From Thiohalocapsa marina (GTDB lineage: Bacteria; Pseudomonadota; Gammaproteobacteria; Chromatiales; Chromatiaceae), in contig NZ_VWXX01000031.1 in NCBI RefSeq assembly GCF_008632335.1, positions 1-48,651 on the forward strand: 48,651 nucleotides of DNA, written 5' to 3'. This document shows positions 28,185 to 38,447 of the stretch, piece by piece. How positions within the stretch are numbered: position 1 is the stretch's first letter; each line of letters opens with the position of its first letter. The notes below the pieces were generated by a model. The model did not search any database. It was not told where the DNA came from and was given only the letters and a program-made list of their open reading frames with translations. Made by a program: the position numbers and the translations under genes.

Positions 28185-28309
28185 CACGATGGTTTGACGC
28201 CATCGTGTCAGATCGAAGCCGTCCCTCAGGGAAACGCTGATTTATTCAGCATTTCCCGTGCGGGGCAGGAGGCCCTGCTGATTTCTGGCCAGGATGGCCA
28301 AAAATCAGC
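28185..28309. repeat. Hairpin cluster in the dnaG-rpoD intergenic region
   Basis: Three inverted repeats: CACGATGG/CCATCGTG (28185-28207), GCTGA/TCAGC (28236-28250), and GCTGATTT-c-TGGCCA/TGGCCA-a-AAATCAGC (28277-28309). They lie in the 274-base gap where an internal rpoD promoter and an RNA-processing site are expected in this operon. The GCTGATTTnTGGCCAGGA motif recurs at about 32039-32055. Confidence 0.5.
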
Positions 28310-28315
28310 GTCTCC

Positions 28316-30070
28316 TCAGGAGGCGGGGCGTTGCGCACGCAGGGCGCGCTGCCGACGTTCCTGGGCGGCATCGGTGTTCAGGCGGGCCAACGCACCGACG
28401 AACTCGGCCGCACGGCCATCTGCTGGAATATGATCGATGAGCGCGGAATCCGAGAGGCGGGCGATGATTTTCTCCTGCTCGGTACCATCCCAGCGCGCGC
28501 GCAGCGCGGCCGGGGTGATCTCGGGGTCGGCGGCGATCATGTCCAGCAGTTCCCGCAGCAGCGCGATGCCGGGATTGTCGATCTCCTGCCAGTCCGCCGG
28601 CAGTTCGCGGGCGCGGGGGGCCAGGGCTGGGTCGTGCAGCAGCATGGCGATGGCGCGGCGCAGCGGGGTCGTGGCCACCGGCTGGCCGGCCTGGGCCGGC
28701 ATGTGGCGACGGCGTCGGGGGCGCCCCTGCGCGTCGGCCCGGGTCCGAGAGGCGGGCGGTGACGCCTGCTCCCGTGCCGGCGTTGTCCGCGGCTGAGCGG
28801 AGGCGTCGAAGCCGACCAGTTCCACCAGCCGGGCCTCCAGCAGCGCGCGGAAGGTACCGGCGGGCATGTCGTCGAGCAGCGCGCGTGCCTGGGCGTCGAG
28901 GGCGGCTCGACCCTCGGCGGTGTTCAGGTCCAGCGGCCCGGTCAGATGCTGGAACAGCACGTCGGACAGCAGGGCCGCATGGCTCAGGCGCGCCTCGAAG
29001 GCAGCGCAGCCCTCCTTGCGGATCAGGGAGTCCGGGTCCTCGCCGTCGGGCAGGAAGAGGAAGCGGACCGGTCGTTCACCCGTCGCCAGGGGTAGGGCGG
29101 TCTTCAGTGCCTTCCAGGCCGCGGCCCGGCCCGCCCGGTCGCCGTCGAAGCAGAACACCAGTTCCGGTGCCACGCGCAGCAGGCGTTTCACATGGTCGGT
29201 GGTCGTGGCGGTGCCCAGGGTGGCGACGGCGTACGGGATGCCGAACTGGGCCAGCGCGATCACGTCCATGTAGCCTTCCACCACCAGCACGCGCGGCGGC
29301 GCACGCTCGGCCTGCTGGGCCTCGTACAGGCCGTAGAGTTCCCGGCCCTTGTGGAAGACGGCCGTTTCCGGAGAGTTGAGGTATTTGGGCTCGCCGTTGT
29401 CCAGTACCCGTCCGCCGAAGCCGACAACGCGCCCGCGCCGGTCGCGAATGGGAAACATCAGGCGGTGGCGAAAGCGGTCATAGCGCTTGCCGTCGCGGTC
29501 GGTCAGCAGACCGGCATCCACCAGCGTTGCGTCGTCGTTCGGGTGGTCTGGCTGGGTGCGCAGGTGGCTGCGCAGGAAGTTCCAGCCCGCGGGGGCGTAG
29601 CCCAGGCCGAAGCGTCTGGCGATCTCGCCGCTGAGTCCGCGTCGCTTGAGGTAGGCAATGGCCTCGCCCGCCTGCGGATGCTCGCGGAATTGCCGGCGGT
29701 ACAGGTCTGCGGCCTGTTCCAGTACAGCGTACAGCGGCGATGGGTCGGGTCCCTTTTCCATCGCGATGCCGGCGTCGGGCAGTTCCATGCCCGCCTGCCG
29801 CGCCAGTTCCTCGATGGCCTCGGGGAAGCTGAGCCGATCGTGTTCGAGCAGGAAGTCGATGGCGTTGCCATGGGCGCCGCAGCCGAAGCAGTGATAGAAC
29901 TGCTTCTCGGCGCTGACAGTGAAGGAGGGCGTCTTCTCGTTGTGGAACGGACAGCGGGCCTGGTATTCCTTGCCCGACTTGCGCAACTGCACGCGCTGCC
30001 CGACGATCTCGACGAGATCGACACGGGCGAGAAGACGTTCCCGGTAATCTGGCGTGACCTGGCCGATCAT
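28316..30070 (-). CDS. dnaG: DNA primase DnaG
   Basis: 584 residues. N-terminal zinc-binding domain with Cys40, His43, Cys61, Cys64 (CPFHNEK...HCFGCG). RNA polymerase core with EGYMDVIALAQFGI and Toprim acidic FCFDGDRAGRAAAWKAL. The C-terminal helicase-binding region is less conserved. It makes RNA primers for replication and interacts with DnaB. It lies between yqeY and rpoD in the macromolecular-synthesis operon. Confidence 0.97.
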   Translation of the reverse strand: MIGQVTPDYRERLLARVDLVEIVGQRVQLRKSGKEYQARCPFHNEKTPSFTVSAEKQFYHCFGCGAHGNAIDFLLEHDRLSFPEAIEELARQAGMELPDAGIAMEKGPDPSPLYAVLEQAADLYRRQFREHPQAGEAIAYLKRRGLSGEIARRFGLGYAPAGWNFLRSHLRTQPDHPNDDATLVDAGLLTDRDGKRYDRFRHRLMFPIRDRRGRVVGFGGRVLDNGEPKYLNSPETAVFHKGRELYGLYEAQQAERAPPRVLVVEGYMDVIALAQFGIPYAVATLGTATTTDHVKRLLRVAPELVFCFDGDRAGRAAAWKALKTALPLATGERPVRFLFLPDGEDPDSLIRKEGCAAFEARLSHAALLSDVLFQHLTGPLDLNTAEGRAALDAQARALLDDMPAGTFRALLEARLVELVGFDASAQPRTTPAREQASPPASRTRADAQGRPRRRRHMPAQAGQPVATTPLRRAIAMLLHDPALAPRARELPADWQEIDNPGIALLRELLDMIAADPEITPAALRARWDGTEQEKIIARLSDSALIDHIPADGRAAEFVGALARLNTDAAQERRQRALRAQRPAS

Positions 30071-30133
30071 GGACGCGGATCCAACTGCCTGCCCCTTGGG
30101 CTCAGCATAGCGCGTCCCGGCGGGAATGGGTGA

Positions 30134-30577
30134 CTAGCCGGTCAGGCGTGCCTTGACCTGCTTGCTGACTGCGGCCATGTCCGCGCGGCCCTGCATCTGC
30201 GGCTTGAGGATGGCCATGACCTTGCCCATGTCCTGCATGGCGGCGGCGCCGGTGGCGGTGACCGCATCGTCGATCATGCCGGCGATCTCGGCGTCGCTCA
30301 GGGCCGCAGGCAGGTAGCCCTGGCAGATCTCCACCTCGAACCGCTCCTGTTCCGCCAGGTCCTGGCGGCCGGCGGCCTCGTACTGGGCGATGGAGTCGCG
30401 ACGCTGCTTCAGCATCTTGTCCAGCACCACCAGCACCTGGGTGTCGTCGAGCTCGATGCGCTCATCGACCTCGCGCTGCTTGATTGCTGCGTTGATCAGC
30501 CGGATCACGCCCAGGCGGGGCTTGTCACCGGACTTCATCGCGGCCTTCATATCGTCCTGCAGGCGCTGCTTCAGCAT
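30134..30577 (-). CDS. GatB/YqeY domain-containing protein
   Basis: 147 residues: LKQRLQDDMKAAMKSGDKPR, LGVIRLINAAIKQREVDER, DKMLKQRRDSIAQYEAAGRQ, EICQGYLPAALSD, MGKVMAILKPQMQGRADMAA. YqeY proteins are helical and related to the tail of GatB, probably tRNA-binding; the role is unsettled. It is commonly found between rpsU and dnaG, as here. Confidence 0.93.
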   Translation of the reverse strand: MLKQRLQDDMKAAMKSGDKPRLGVIRLINAAIKQREVDERIELDDTQVLVVLDKMLKQRRDSIAQYEAAGRQDLAEQERFEVEICQGYLPAALSDAEIAGMIDDAVTATGAAAMQDMGKVMAILKPQMQGRADMAAVSKQVKARLTG

Positions 30578-30652
30578 GCTGTCACTCTGACTTCTAATCT
30601 GGCGCTCACTCTGGCCGTCGCCCGACGGATGCGGGCAGTGATCTGCAGCGGG

Positions 30653-30868
30653 CTAGAATGGGCGTTCCCAGCGACGCGCCTCGCGAGAGAGCTTCTTGTG
30701 ATGACGCTTCACGGCGGCGGCTTTCTTCCGCTTGCGCTCGGAGGTGGGCTTCTCGTAGAACTCGCGGCGGCGGACTTCGGCGAGCACGCCGGCCTTCTCA
30801 CAGGAGCGCTTGAATCGACGCAGAGCGACTTCGAACGGCTCGTTCTCTTTGACGCGAACGCTTGGCAT
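30653..30868 (-). CDS. rpsU: 30S ribosomal protein bS21
   Basis: 71 residues, [20 protein letters not shown], then [20 protein letters not shown] and the Lys/Arg-rich [20 protein letters not shown] tail. bS21 is needed for initiation on natural mRNAs. It is the first gene of the operon, with a promoter upstream at 30941-30970. Confidence 0.97.
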   Translation of the reverse strand: MPSVRVKENEPFEVALRRFKRSCEKAGVLAEVRRREFYEKPTSERKRKKAAAVKRHHKKLSREARRWERPF

Positions 30869-30940
30869 GTAGAATCCTTGGATGTTGCGTAGTACCGACG
30901 TTGCGGATCGGCTGGGACGATGGAATACAGACAATCCCGC

Positions 30941-30970
30941 ATTATAGAGTCGGCAACAGCGCCGATGCAA
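30941..30970 (-). promoter_or_regulatory. Sigma-70 promoter of the rpsU-dnaG-rpoD operon
   Basis: On the minus strand TTGCAT (30965-30970), an 18-base spacer, then a perfect TATAAT (30941-30946), about 73 bases before rpsU, in the divergent gap with tsaD. Confidence 0.6.
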
Positions 30971-30999
30971 CCGCCACACACGTCAACTGGAGAAGCCCG

Positions 31000-32025
31000 A
31001 TGCGCGTTCTCGGAATCGAAACCTCGTGCGACGAGACCGGCGTCGCCCTGTACGACAGCGACCGCGGTCTGATCGGGCAGGCGGTCTACAGCCAGATCGA
31101 ACTGCATGCGGCCTATGGCGGCGTGGTGCCGGAGCTGGCATCGCGGGACCATGTGCGCAAGCTGCTGCCGCTGTTGCAGGAGGTGCTCGAGCAGGCCGGC
31201 GTGCGGCCCCGGGAGATCGACGGCGTGGCCTACACCGCGGGGCCGGGGCTGGTGGGCGCCCTGCTGGTGGGGGCCGGTGTCGGCCGCAGCCTGGCCTGGG
31301 TCTGGCAGAAGCCGGCGGTGGGCGTGCATCACATGGAGGGCCACCTGCTGGCGCCCCTGCTGGAAGAGCCCGCGCCGAGCTTCCCGTTCGTGGCGCTGCT
31401 GGTGTCCGGCGGCCATACCCAGCTGGTGGAGGTGGAGGCGGTGGGTCGCTACCGACTGCTCGGGGAGTCTGTCGACGACGCCGCCGGCGAGGCCTTCGAC
31501 AAGACCGCCAAGATCCTTGATCTGCCCTATCCCGGGGGGCCGGAACTGGCCCGTCTCGCCGAGCGGGGCGACCCCGGGCGGTATCGCTTTCCGCGGCCGA
31601 TGACTGACCGGCCCGGTCTCGATTTCAGCTTCAGCGGGCTGAAGACCTACACGCTCAACGCGCTGCGCGAGGAACTGGCCGCCCGCGACGACCGGGAACA
31701 GACCCGCGCGGATGTCGCCCGCGCCTTCGAAGAGGCGGTGGTGGACACACTGGTGATCAAGTGCCGCCGGGCAGTGCGGGAGATGCGCGTCGGCACGCTG
31801 GTGCTGGCCGGCGGCGTCAGTGCCAATCGGCGGTTGCGCGAGCGCATGGAGCGGATGATGCGGGACGAGGGCGGCCGCGCCTACTATCCCCGGCCGGCGC
31901 TGTGCACCGACAACGGCGCCATGATCGCCTTCGCCGGCTACCAGCGGCTGGCCGCGGGGCAGCACGAGCCGCTGGCGTTCTCGGCCCGCCCGCGCTGGCC
32001 CATGGACAGCCTGGCGGCGGTGTGA
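31000..32025 (+). CDS. tsaD: tRNA N6-threonylcarbamoyladenosine transferase TsaD
   Basis: 341 residues. [19 protein letters not shown] start, metal ligands His111 and His115 in [19 protein letters not shown], and [11 protein letters not shown]. With TsaB, TsaC and TsaE it makes t6A37 in ANN-decoding tRNAs, including tRNA-Ile. The ATG at 31000 has GGAG upstream; a longer in-frame frame runs into the rpsU promoter region and is rejected. It is divergent from rpsU. Confidence 0.97.
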   Translation: MRVLGIETSCDETGVALYDSDRGLIGQAVYSQIELHAAYGGVVPELASRDHVRKLLPLLQEVLEQAGVRPREIDGVAYTAGPGLVGALLVGAGVGRSLAWVWQKPAVGVHHMEGHLLAPLLEEPAPSFPFVALLVSGGHTQLVEVEAVGRYRLLGESVDDAAGEAFDKTAKILDLPYPGGPELARLAERGDPGRYRFPRPMTDRPGLDFSFSGLKTYTLNALREELAARDDREQTRADVARAFEEAVVDTLVIKCRRAVREMRVGTLVLAGGVSANRRLRERMERMMRDEGGRAYYPRPALCTDNGAMIAFAGYQRLAAGQHEPLAFSARPRWPMDSLAAV

Positions 32026-32077
32026 GCGTCCGGTGCGTGCTGATTTGTGGCCAGGAGGCCTATAGAACAGTGCCTCC

Positions 32078-32704
32078 TCAGCCGTTGTCGGCGGAGTCCG
32101 TGCCGATCCGTCCCTCGTCGCCGCTGAGCAGATTGCGGATGTTGCTGCTGTGGCGGATGAACAGCAGCACGGTGATGATGACCTGCATCAGGATCAGCGC
32201 CGGGTCCGGCCTGAACCACCAGACGATGAACGGCGCCAGGGCCATGGACACCAGTGCCGAGGCCGACGAGATCCGGAGCACCTTGGCGACGAACAGCCAG
32301 ATGCCCGCGACACACAGGCCCACGGGCCAGTACAGCCCGAACTGCACGCCCAGGGCGGTGGCGACGCCCTTGCCGCCGCGAAAGCCGAAGAAGACCGGAT
32401 ACAGGTGCCCGAGAAAGGCCGCCAGGCCGGTCGCCGCCAGCGCCACCGGCGCTGCGCCCAGGGCATGGGCCGCCAGCATGGGCAGCAGCCCCTTGATGCT
32501 GTCGCCCAGCAGCGTGATGGCGGCCGCGGGTTTCGCCCGGGCACCGCCGATGCGCAGCACGTTGGTCGCGCCGGGGTTGTTGGAGCCCTGGGTGCGGGGA
32601 TCCGGCAGGCCCATGAGCCGGCAGACGATGATGGCACTGGATACCGAGCCCAGCAGGTAGGCGCCGATGATCAGGCTCGCGGCAGTCAGGGTTAGGAGTT
32701 CCAT
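32078..32704 (-). CDS. plsY: Glycerol-3-phosphate acyltransferase PlsY
   Basis: 208 residues, about five membrane helices. Catalytic motifs are GSNNPGATNVLR (about 40-51), LGDSIKG, GHLYPVFFGFRGGKGVATAL. It acylates glycerol-3-phosphate from acyl-phosphate in the inner membrane, the first step of phospholipid synthesis. It converges on tsaD and is divergent from folB, the usual neighbourhood. Confidence 0.96.
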   Translation of the reverse strand: MELLTLTAASLIIGAYLLGSVSSAIIVCRLMGLPDPRTQGSNNPGATNVLRIGGARAKPAAAITLLGDSIKGLLPMLAAHALGAAPVALAATGLAAFLGHLYPVFFGFRGGKGVATALGVQFGLYWPVGLCVAGIWLFVAKVLRISSASALVSMALAPFIVWWFRPDPALILMQVIITVLLFIRHSSNIRNLLSGDEGRIGTDSADNG

Positions 32705-32875
32705 GGCGACACATTGGACTGGTTGTGGCGCCTGCGGTCAAGGAGCAAAGCGTGTCGGCGACCCACGGACTTGCAAAGTGGTCGGTTGCCGCCACCATTT
32801 TCTATTGCCAAAGTTTTCAATTCTGAACGCGCGTTCGGATTTCGCGGGTTGCCCAAGTGTGGAGACGACACCCTG

Positions 32876-33232
32876 ATGGACATCGTATTCGTGCGCGGAC
32901 TGCGCATCGAGACCGTGATCGGCATCTACGAATGGGAGCAGCAGGTCAAGCAGCCGGTGATCCTCGACATCGAGATGGGCTGCGACGTGGCCCGGGGCGC
33001 CGCCACCGATCGCATCGAGGACGCGCTGGACTACAAGGCGGTGTCGAAACGGCTGAAGGCGTTCGTGGGGGAGGCCCGGTTCGGGCTGGTGGAGACCCTG
33101 GCGGAGCGCTGCGCGGCCATCATCCGTGAGGAGTTTGGGGTGCCCTGGGTGCGCCTCAGCCTGAACAAGATCGGGGCGGTGTCCGGTGCCGAGGGTGTCG
33201 GTGTCATCATCGAACGTGGCCGGCGCGACTGA
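32876..33232 (+). CDS. folB: Dihydroneopterin aldolase FolB
   Basis: 118 residues: MDIVFVRGLRIETVIGIYEW, EQQVKQPVILDIEMG, ALDYKAVSKRL, FGLVETLAERCAAI (catalytic Glu region), LSLNKIGAVSGAEGVGVIIE. It converts dihydroneopterin to 6-hydroxymethyl-dihydropterin in folate synthesis. The next gene, folK, does the following step. Confidence 0.95.
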   Translation: MDIVFVRGLRIETVIGIYEWEQQVKQPVILDIEMGCDVARGAATDRIEDALDYKAVSKRLKAFVGEARFGLVETLAERCAAIIREEFGVPWVRLSLNKIGAVSGAEGVGVIIERGRRD

Positions 33233-33266
33233 GCCCTGCCGTGTCGGCGGGGTCCTGGGGCCCCGG

Positions 33267-33773
33267 GTGCAGCGGACCCAGCGCTGCTGGATCAGTGTCG
33301 GCAGCAACCAGGCGCGGGAGTCGTCCATCCGCGCCGGCCTGCAGGCCCTGCGGGCGGCCTTCGGCCCGCTGACGGTATCGCCGGCCTACGAGACCGAGGC
33401 GGTGGGCTTTCGCGGTGATCCCTTCCTGAACCTGGTGGTCGGCATCGACACGGCCCTGCCGGTGGGTCAGATCGTTGAGCGCCTGCGCGCCATCGAGGAT
33501 GCCCAGGGGCGCGTGCGCGGAGTCGACAAGTTCGCCCCCCGCACCCTGGACCTGGATCTGCTCACCCGGGGCGATGCCGTCGGCATCATCGACGGCTACG
33601 CGCTGCCCCGAAGGGAGATCCTGGACTATGCCTTCGTGCTTGGTCCGCTAGCGGCGGTGGCGCCGGCGGAGCGACATCCGCTGGATGGCCGGTGCTACGC
33701 CGAGCTGTGGCGCCTGATGCAACGCCAGACCGGGCCTTTGCGACGCGCGCGCTGGCAGTTCCAGCCGGCGTGA
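33267..33773 (+). CDS. folK: 2-amino-4-hydroxy-6-hydroxymethyldihydropteridine pyrophosphokinase FolK
   Basis: About 168 residues from GTG 33267. CWISVGSNQARE at the N-terminus, SPAYETEAVGFRGDPFLNLV, RVRGVDKFAPRTLDLDLLTR with the ATP/Mg2+ Asp pair (DLDLL), and ALPRREILDYAFVLGPLAA. It transfers pyrophosphate from ATP to the FolB product. An in-frame ATG at 33186 would overlap folB by 47 bases and add a nonconserved extension, so the GTG is preferred but not certain. Confidence 0.93.
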   Translation: MQRTQRCWISVGSNQARESSIRAGLQALRAAFGPLTVSPAYETEAVGFRGDPFLNLVVGIDTALPVGQIVERLRAIEDAQGRVRGVDKFAPRTLDLDLLTRGDAVGIIDGYALPRREILDYAFVLGPLAAVAPAERHPLDGRCYAELWRLMQRQTGPLRRARWQFQPA

Positions 33774-33789
33774 GCCTGTGGCGCTGGCA

Positions 33790-34281
33790 TCAGCTGTCGG
33801 CGGGCAGGCCGCCGATGCGCAGCAGGTCGCTCACCAGCTCGCCGGTATCGTCCGGCCGATCGAGCTGTTCCGCCGGGGTCCAGGAGTAGTCCGTCTCCAG
33901 CCGGAAGGAGCCGGCGAAGGTGTCGGGCGGGGCGTCATTCCAATCCTGCGGCGACAGCATCGAGAAGAAGGTGCTGCCGTCCGGCTTGCGATACAGGTGA
34001 TAGATCTTCCCGGGAATGCGCTTGAAGGCGCACTGCGCGCGGGTCAGTGCCTGTTCGTCATGGGCCTCGTCGAGCACCTTGCGTGCCTCGCTCTGCAACG
34101 CCTTGATCTGGTCTGCGATCACGCGCAACTTGGCGGACGTGCGCGCGCTCAGCATGGATTCCGCGCGGGCCAGTTCCTCTGCCAGTTCGGGGGCGTGAAA
34201 GGCCGGCGCCAGCCGGCTGACCGGATAGGGCGAGGTGCGTGCGTCGCCTCGGTGCAGGAGTGCCTTGTGCTGTTCGCTCAT
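33790..34281 (-). CDS. DUF2452 domain-containing protein
   Basis: 163 residues: AEELARAESMLSARTSAKLR, VIADQIKALQSEARKVLDEA, FKRIPGKIYHLYRKPDGSTF, FSMLSPQDWNDAPPDTFAGS, ETDYSWTPAEQ. This matches the conserved order of DUF2452, whose function is unknown. There is no signal peptide. It lies between folK (convergent) and the pteridine-reductase gene on the same strand. The start at 34281 (MSEQHKALL) gives family length. Confidence 0.8.
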   Translation of the reverse strand: MSEQHKALLHRGDARTSPYPVSRLAPAFHAPELAEELARAESMLSARTSAKLRVIADQIKALQSEARKVLDEAHDEQALTRAQCAFKRIPGKIYHLYRKPDGSTFFSMLSPQDWNDAPPDTFAGSFRLETDYSWTPAEQLDRPDDTGELVSDLLRIGGLPADS

Positions 34282-34349
34282 TCCGCTTGTCTCCGTTTTC
34301 GCGGGTTTGAAGTCGGCCGTATCGGCGGCGCGGTGAACCGGGGCCCGGT

Positions 34350-35120
34350 TCACTGCTGGATGGTGCGCCCGCCGTCCACGGCGATGATCTGTCCGGTGAT
34401 GTAGGGGGCGTCGCGCACCAGAAACAGCAGGGTGCGGGCGATGTCCGCCGGTGAGCCGGCCCGGCCGAGGGCGGTGCGCGCCAGGATCTCGCGTCGGGCG
34501 TCGTCGGACAGCCCCTGTTCCGGCCACAGGATGGCGCCGGGGGCGACGCCGTTGACGCGGACCTCCGGCCCCAGTTCCCCGGCCAGGGCCTTGACCATCA
34601 TGGCATTGCCGGCCTTGGCCATGGAGTAGATCGGGTGGTCGGTCAGCGGCCGTTCGGCATGGATGTCCACCAGATTGATGATGCAGCCACCCGCCGCCCG
34701 CAGCAGCGACGCCGCCGCCTGCGCCAGGAAGAACGGCGCCTTGAGGTTGGCGCCCATGAGCTCGTGCCAGTGGGCCTGGGTGGCCTGGTCCAGCGGCGTC
34801 GGGTAGAAGCTTGACGCGTTGTTCACCAGGATGTCCAGCCGCCCGCGGAAGGCGCTGACCGCCTGCATCAGGTGCGCCGGCGCATCGTCATCCAGCAGGT
34901 CCGCCTGCACGGTGCGAACGGAGTCGGCCCTGAGGCTGTTCAGGTCCGCAGCCAGTGCCTGCGCCGCCGCCGCGGAGCGCCGGTAATGCAGCACGATGTC
35001 GGCCCCCTCGGCGTGCAGCAGCCGGGCGATCTGACCGCCGATGCGCTGGGCGCCGCCGGTGATCAGGGCGACCTTGCCCCGCAGGTCCGTGTTCGGCTCG
35101 CTGGTCTGGGCTGGGTTCAA
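34350..35120 (-). CDS. SDR-family pteridine reductase (FolM/PTR1-like)
   Basis: 256 residues, a short-chain dehydrogenase. NADPH loop TGGAQRIGGQIARLLH, LVNNASSFYPTPL, catalytic YSMAKAG (Tyr-x3-Lys), and C-terminal PYITGQIIAVDGGRTIQQ. The RIG variant of the Gly-rich loop and NNASSFYPTP are typical of pteridine reductases that reduce dihydropteridines. The neighbourhood with folB/folK supports a pterin role. Confidence 0.85.
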   Translation of the reverse strand: MNPAQTSEPNTDLRGKVALITGGAQRIGGQIARLLHAEGADIVLHYRRSAAAAQALAADLNSLRADSVRTVQADLLDDDAPAHLMQAVSAFRGRLDILVNNASSFYPTPLDQATQAHWHELMGANLKAPFFLAQAAASLLRAAGGCIINLVDIHAERPLTDHPIYSMAKAGNAMMVKALAGELGPEVRVNGVAPGAILWPEQGLSDDARREILARTALGRAGSPADIARTLLFLVRDAPYITGQIIAVDGGRTIQQ

Positions 35121-35188
35121 GGGATTCTCCTGAGGTTGTTGTAGACTGCGACCTAATCGACGGCCCGCATCCTGTCATACGGCGCAGC

Positions 35189-36403
<1,215 letters not shown>

Positions 36404-36464
36404 GTCGTCGATTCCGGCCCAGGTATTTGGCCCCGGCATCAGGCCTCGGCTTCGGCCCTCGGTG

Positions 36465-37394
36465 TTAGTTTTGGGCCCCCAGATAGAGCGGTACCACGGT
36501 CTCGATGTCGGTGGGATGGATGCCCAGTTCCAGCAGGCCGTTGCGCTCGCCGCAGACGCTGGGTGTCTGCATCGACAGGTAGTTGTCGCGGGTGAACGGC
36601 TTGCCGGGGAGCCTTTCGAACAGCCGCGCCTGGGTGCGTGAGCCCCAGTCGTTGAGGCCTGCCAGCAAGACCCGTTTGCCGATGCGCTGGGCGGTGTATT
36701 CCACCAGGGCCTCCAGCGTCAGCACCCGGGGGCCGCACAGGTCAAACCGGCGACCGATGGTGTCTTCACGCTGGATGCTGCGCACCATCGCCTCGGCCAC
36801 GTCGCCGACCCAGACCGGCGCGAAACGCGCCTCCGGGCAGGCCAGCGGAAACACCCCCGGTGCCAGTTGCAACAGGTCGGCAAAGCGGTTGAAGAAGCTG
36901 TCGCCCTGGCCGAAGATCACCGACGGTCGGAAACTGGTCACCGCCAGGCCGCCATCCGCCGGGCCGTCGCCGGCGGCATGGGCAAGATCCTCGCCTTCGC
37001 CCTTCGAGCGCAGGTAGGCGCTGCGACCCTGGGCCGCGTCCGCGTTCAGCGCGCTCATGTGCAGCAGTCGCGATACCCCGGCGTCCTGCATGGCGGCCAG
37101 GATCGTGCGCACCAGCTCGACGTGGGCGCGCCGAAAGCTGGTGCTGCCGGCCTCGTTGAGGATGCCCACCAGGTTGATGACCAGGTCGCAGTGCTCGAAG
37201 CAGGCGCCCAGCCCCTCGCGGCCCAGGCTGTCCAGCGGGTGCAGGTCCACGCCCGGGTAGAGCGCCAGGTCGCGGTGCCGGTGGGGCCTGCGCGTCGGCA
37301 CGATGCAGTGATACCCTGCACTGTTCAGGTGCCGGAACAGGTGTCGCCCGACAAAGCCGGTGCCCCCAAGGATGCAGGCTGACTGTTGCTTCAT
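36465..37394 (-). CDS. NDUFA9-like NAD(P)-binding epimerase-fold protein
   Basis: 309 residues, atypical short-chain/epimerase fold: CILGGTGFVGRHLFRHLN (dinucleotide loop), LDSLGREGLGACFEHCDLVI, NLVGILNEAG, LHMSALNADA, SFRPSVIFGQGDSFFNRFA, APVWVGDVAEAMVRSI. It lacks the usual catalytic YxxxK, as in the complex I accessory subunit NDUFA9. Bacterial members may bind quinone-related proteins; the role is unproven. The start at 37394 (MKQQSACILGG) is the family start. Four 12-base repeats lie just upstream (37451-37498). Confidence 0.82.
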   Translation of the reverse strand: MKQQSACILGGTGFVGRHLFRHLNSAGYHCIVPTRRPHRHRDLALYPGVDLHPLDSLGREGLGACFEHCDLVINLVGILNEAGSTSFRRAHVELVRTILAAMQDAGVSRLLHMSALNADAAQGRSAYLRSKGEGEDLAHAAGDGPADGGLAVTSFRPSVIFGQGDSFFNRFADLLQLAPGVFPLACPEARFAPVWVGDVAEAMVRSIQREDTIGRRFDLCGPRVLTLEALVEYTAQRIGKRVLLAGLNDWGSRTQARLFERLPGKPFTRDNYLSMQTPSVCGERNGLLELGIHPTDIETVVPLYLGAQN

Positions 37395-37573
37395 GATGTC
37401 GCTCGATCTGCAGAATGTTGGCAGACATCCGTCGCGGTCTGGTACCGATGCTGGCGCTGAGCCTGGCGCTGACCTTGGCGCTGATCCTGGCATCGGCCGG
37501 GCCGGCACGGACCATGCGAGCGTGATGTCACGGATAGAAAGCTGGCCTATTATGCCCGATTGGTCCGCCGTGT

Positions 37574-38413
37574 TTGTTTGCCATCTTACCGAGTGAGTTA
37601 CCGCGTTTGGACAGCTTCTATCTCATTGCCTTCGTGCTCATCGGTGTGATCGCCGGCCTGCTGGCCGGTCTGTTCGGCATCGGCGGTGGCGCCATCATCG
37701 TGCCGGCGCTGATCCTGCTGTTCACCGGCATGGGCGAGGCCCACGGCATGACGGCCGACTGGATCCCGCATCTGGCGGTGGCCACGTCGCTGGCCACGGT
37801 GGTGGGCAGCGGCAGTGCATCCGCCTGGACGCACCACCGTCGCGGTGCGGTGCAATGGCCGATGTTCGCCAGCCTGGTGCCCGGTCTGCTGATCGGCGCC
37901 GCACTGGGGGCCAGCTTCGCCCCCTGGCTGCCGGCCATCTGGCTGCAGCGCCTGTTTGCCCTGTTTCTGCTCTACAACGGCGTGCGCATGCTGTTCGCCA
38001 CCACCGTCACGGCCATGCGCCCGCTGCCGTCCACCCTGAGGATCGGCGCGGCGGCCTCGGGAATCGGCGCCCTGTCGGCGCTGGTGGGCATCGGTGGCGG
38101 CATCCTGATCGTGCCCTTTCTGGCCCGCCACGGCGTCGCCATCCAGCGCGCGGTGGCCACATCCAGCGCCTGCGGCGTTCCGCTGGCCATTGCGGGCAGC
38201 ATCGGCTTCATGCTCGGTGGCCTGGGCCGCGACGCGCTGCCGACGCTGAGCGTCGGCTTCATCTACTGGCCGGCGGCGCTGGCCATCATGCTGGCCAGCG
38301 TGCCCATGGCCACCGTGGGCGCCCGGCTTGCGCACCGCTTGCCCACCGCGACGCTGAAGCGCTTCTTTGGGGTCCTGCTGCTCGGGGTGGGGCTGCGGCT
38401 GCTGGTGGGCTGA
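37574..38413 (+). CDS. TauE/SafE-family membrane permease (sulfite exporter-like)
   Basis: About 279 residues with eight predicted membrane helices and two family repeats: GLFGIGGGAIIVPAL in the N-terminal half and ALVGIGGGILIVPFLARHGV in the second half. The family moves small anions such as sulfite or sulfonates; the substrate cannot be read. The start codon is uncertain (TTG 37574, or TTG 37607 giving LDSFYLIAFV). It does not appear to be in an operon with its neighbours. Confidence 0.88.
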   Translation: MFAILPSELPRLDSFYLIAFVLIGVIAGLLAGLFGIGGGAIIVPALILLFTGMGEAHGMTADWIPHLAVATSLATVVGSGSASAWTHHRRGAVQWPMFASLVPGLLIGAALGASFAPWLPAIWLQRLFALFLLYNGVRMLFATTVTAMRPLPSTLRIGAAASGIGALSALVGIGGGILIVPFLARHGVAIQRAVATSSACGVPLAIAGSIGFMLGGLGRDALPTLSVGFIYWPAALAIMLASVPMATVGARLAHRLPTATLKRFFGVLLLGVGLRLLVG

Positions 38414-38447
38414 TTGCCGGGGCGATGGTCGGGCGGGGATCGCCGTG

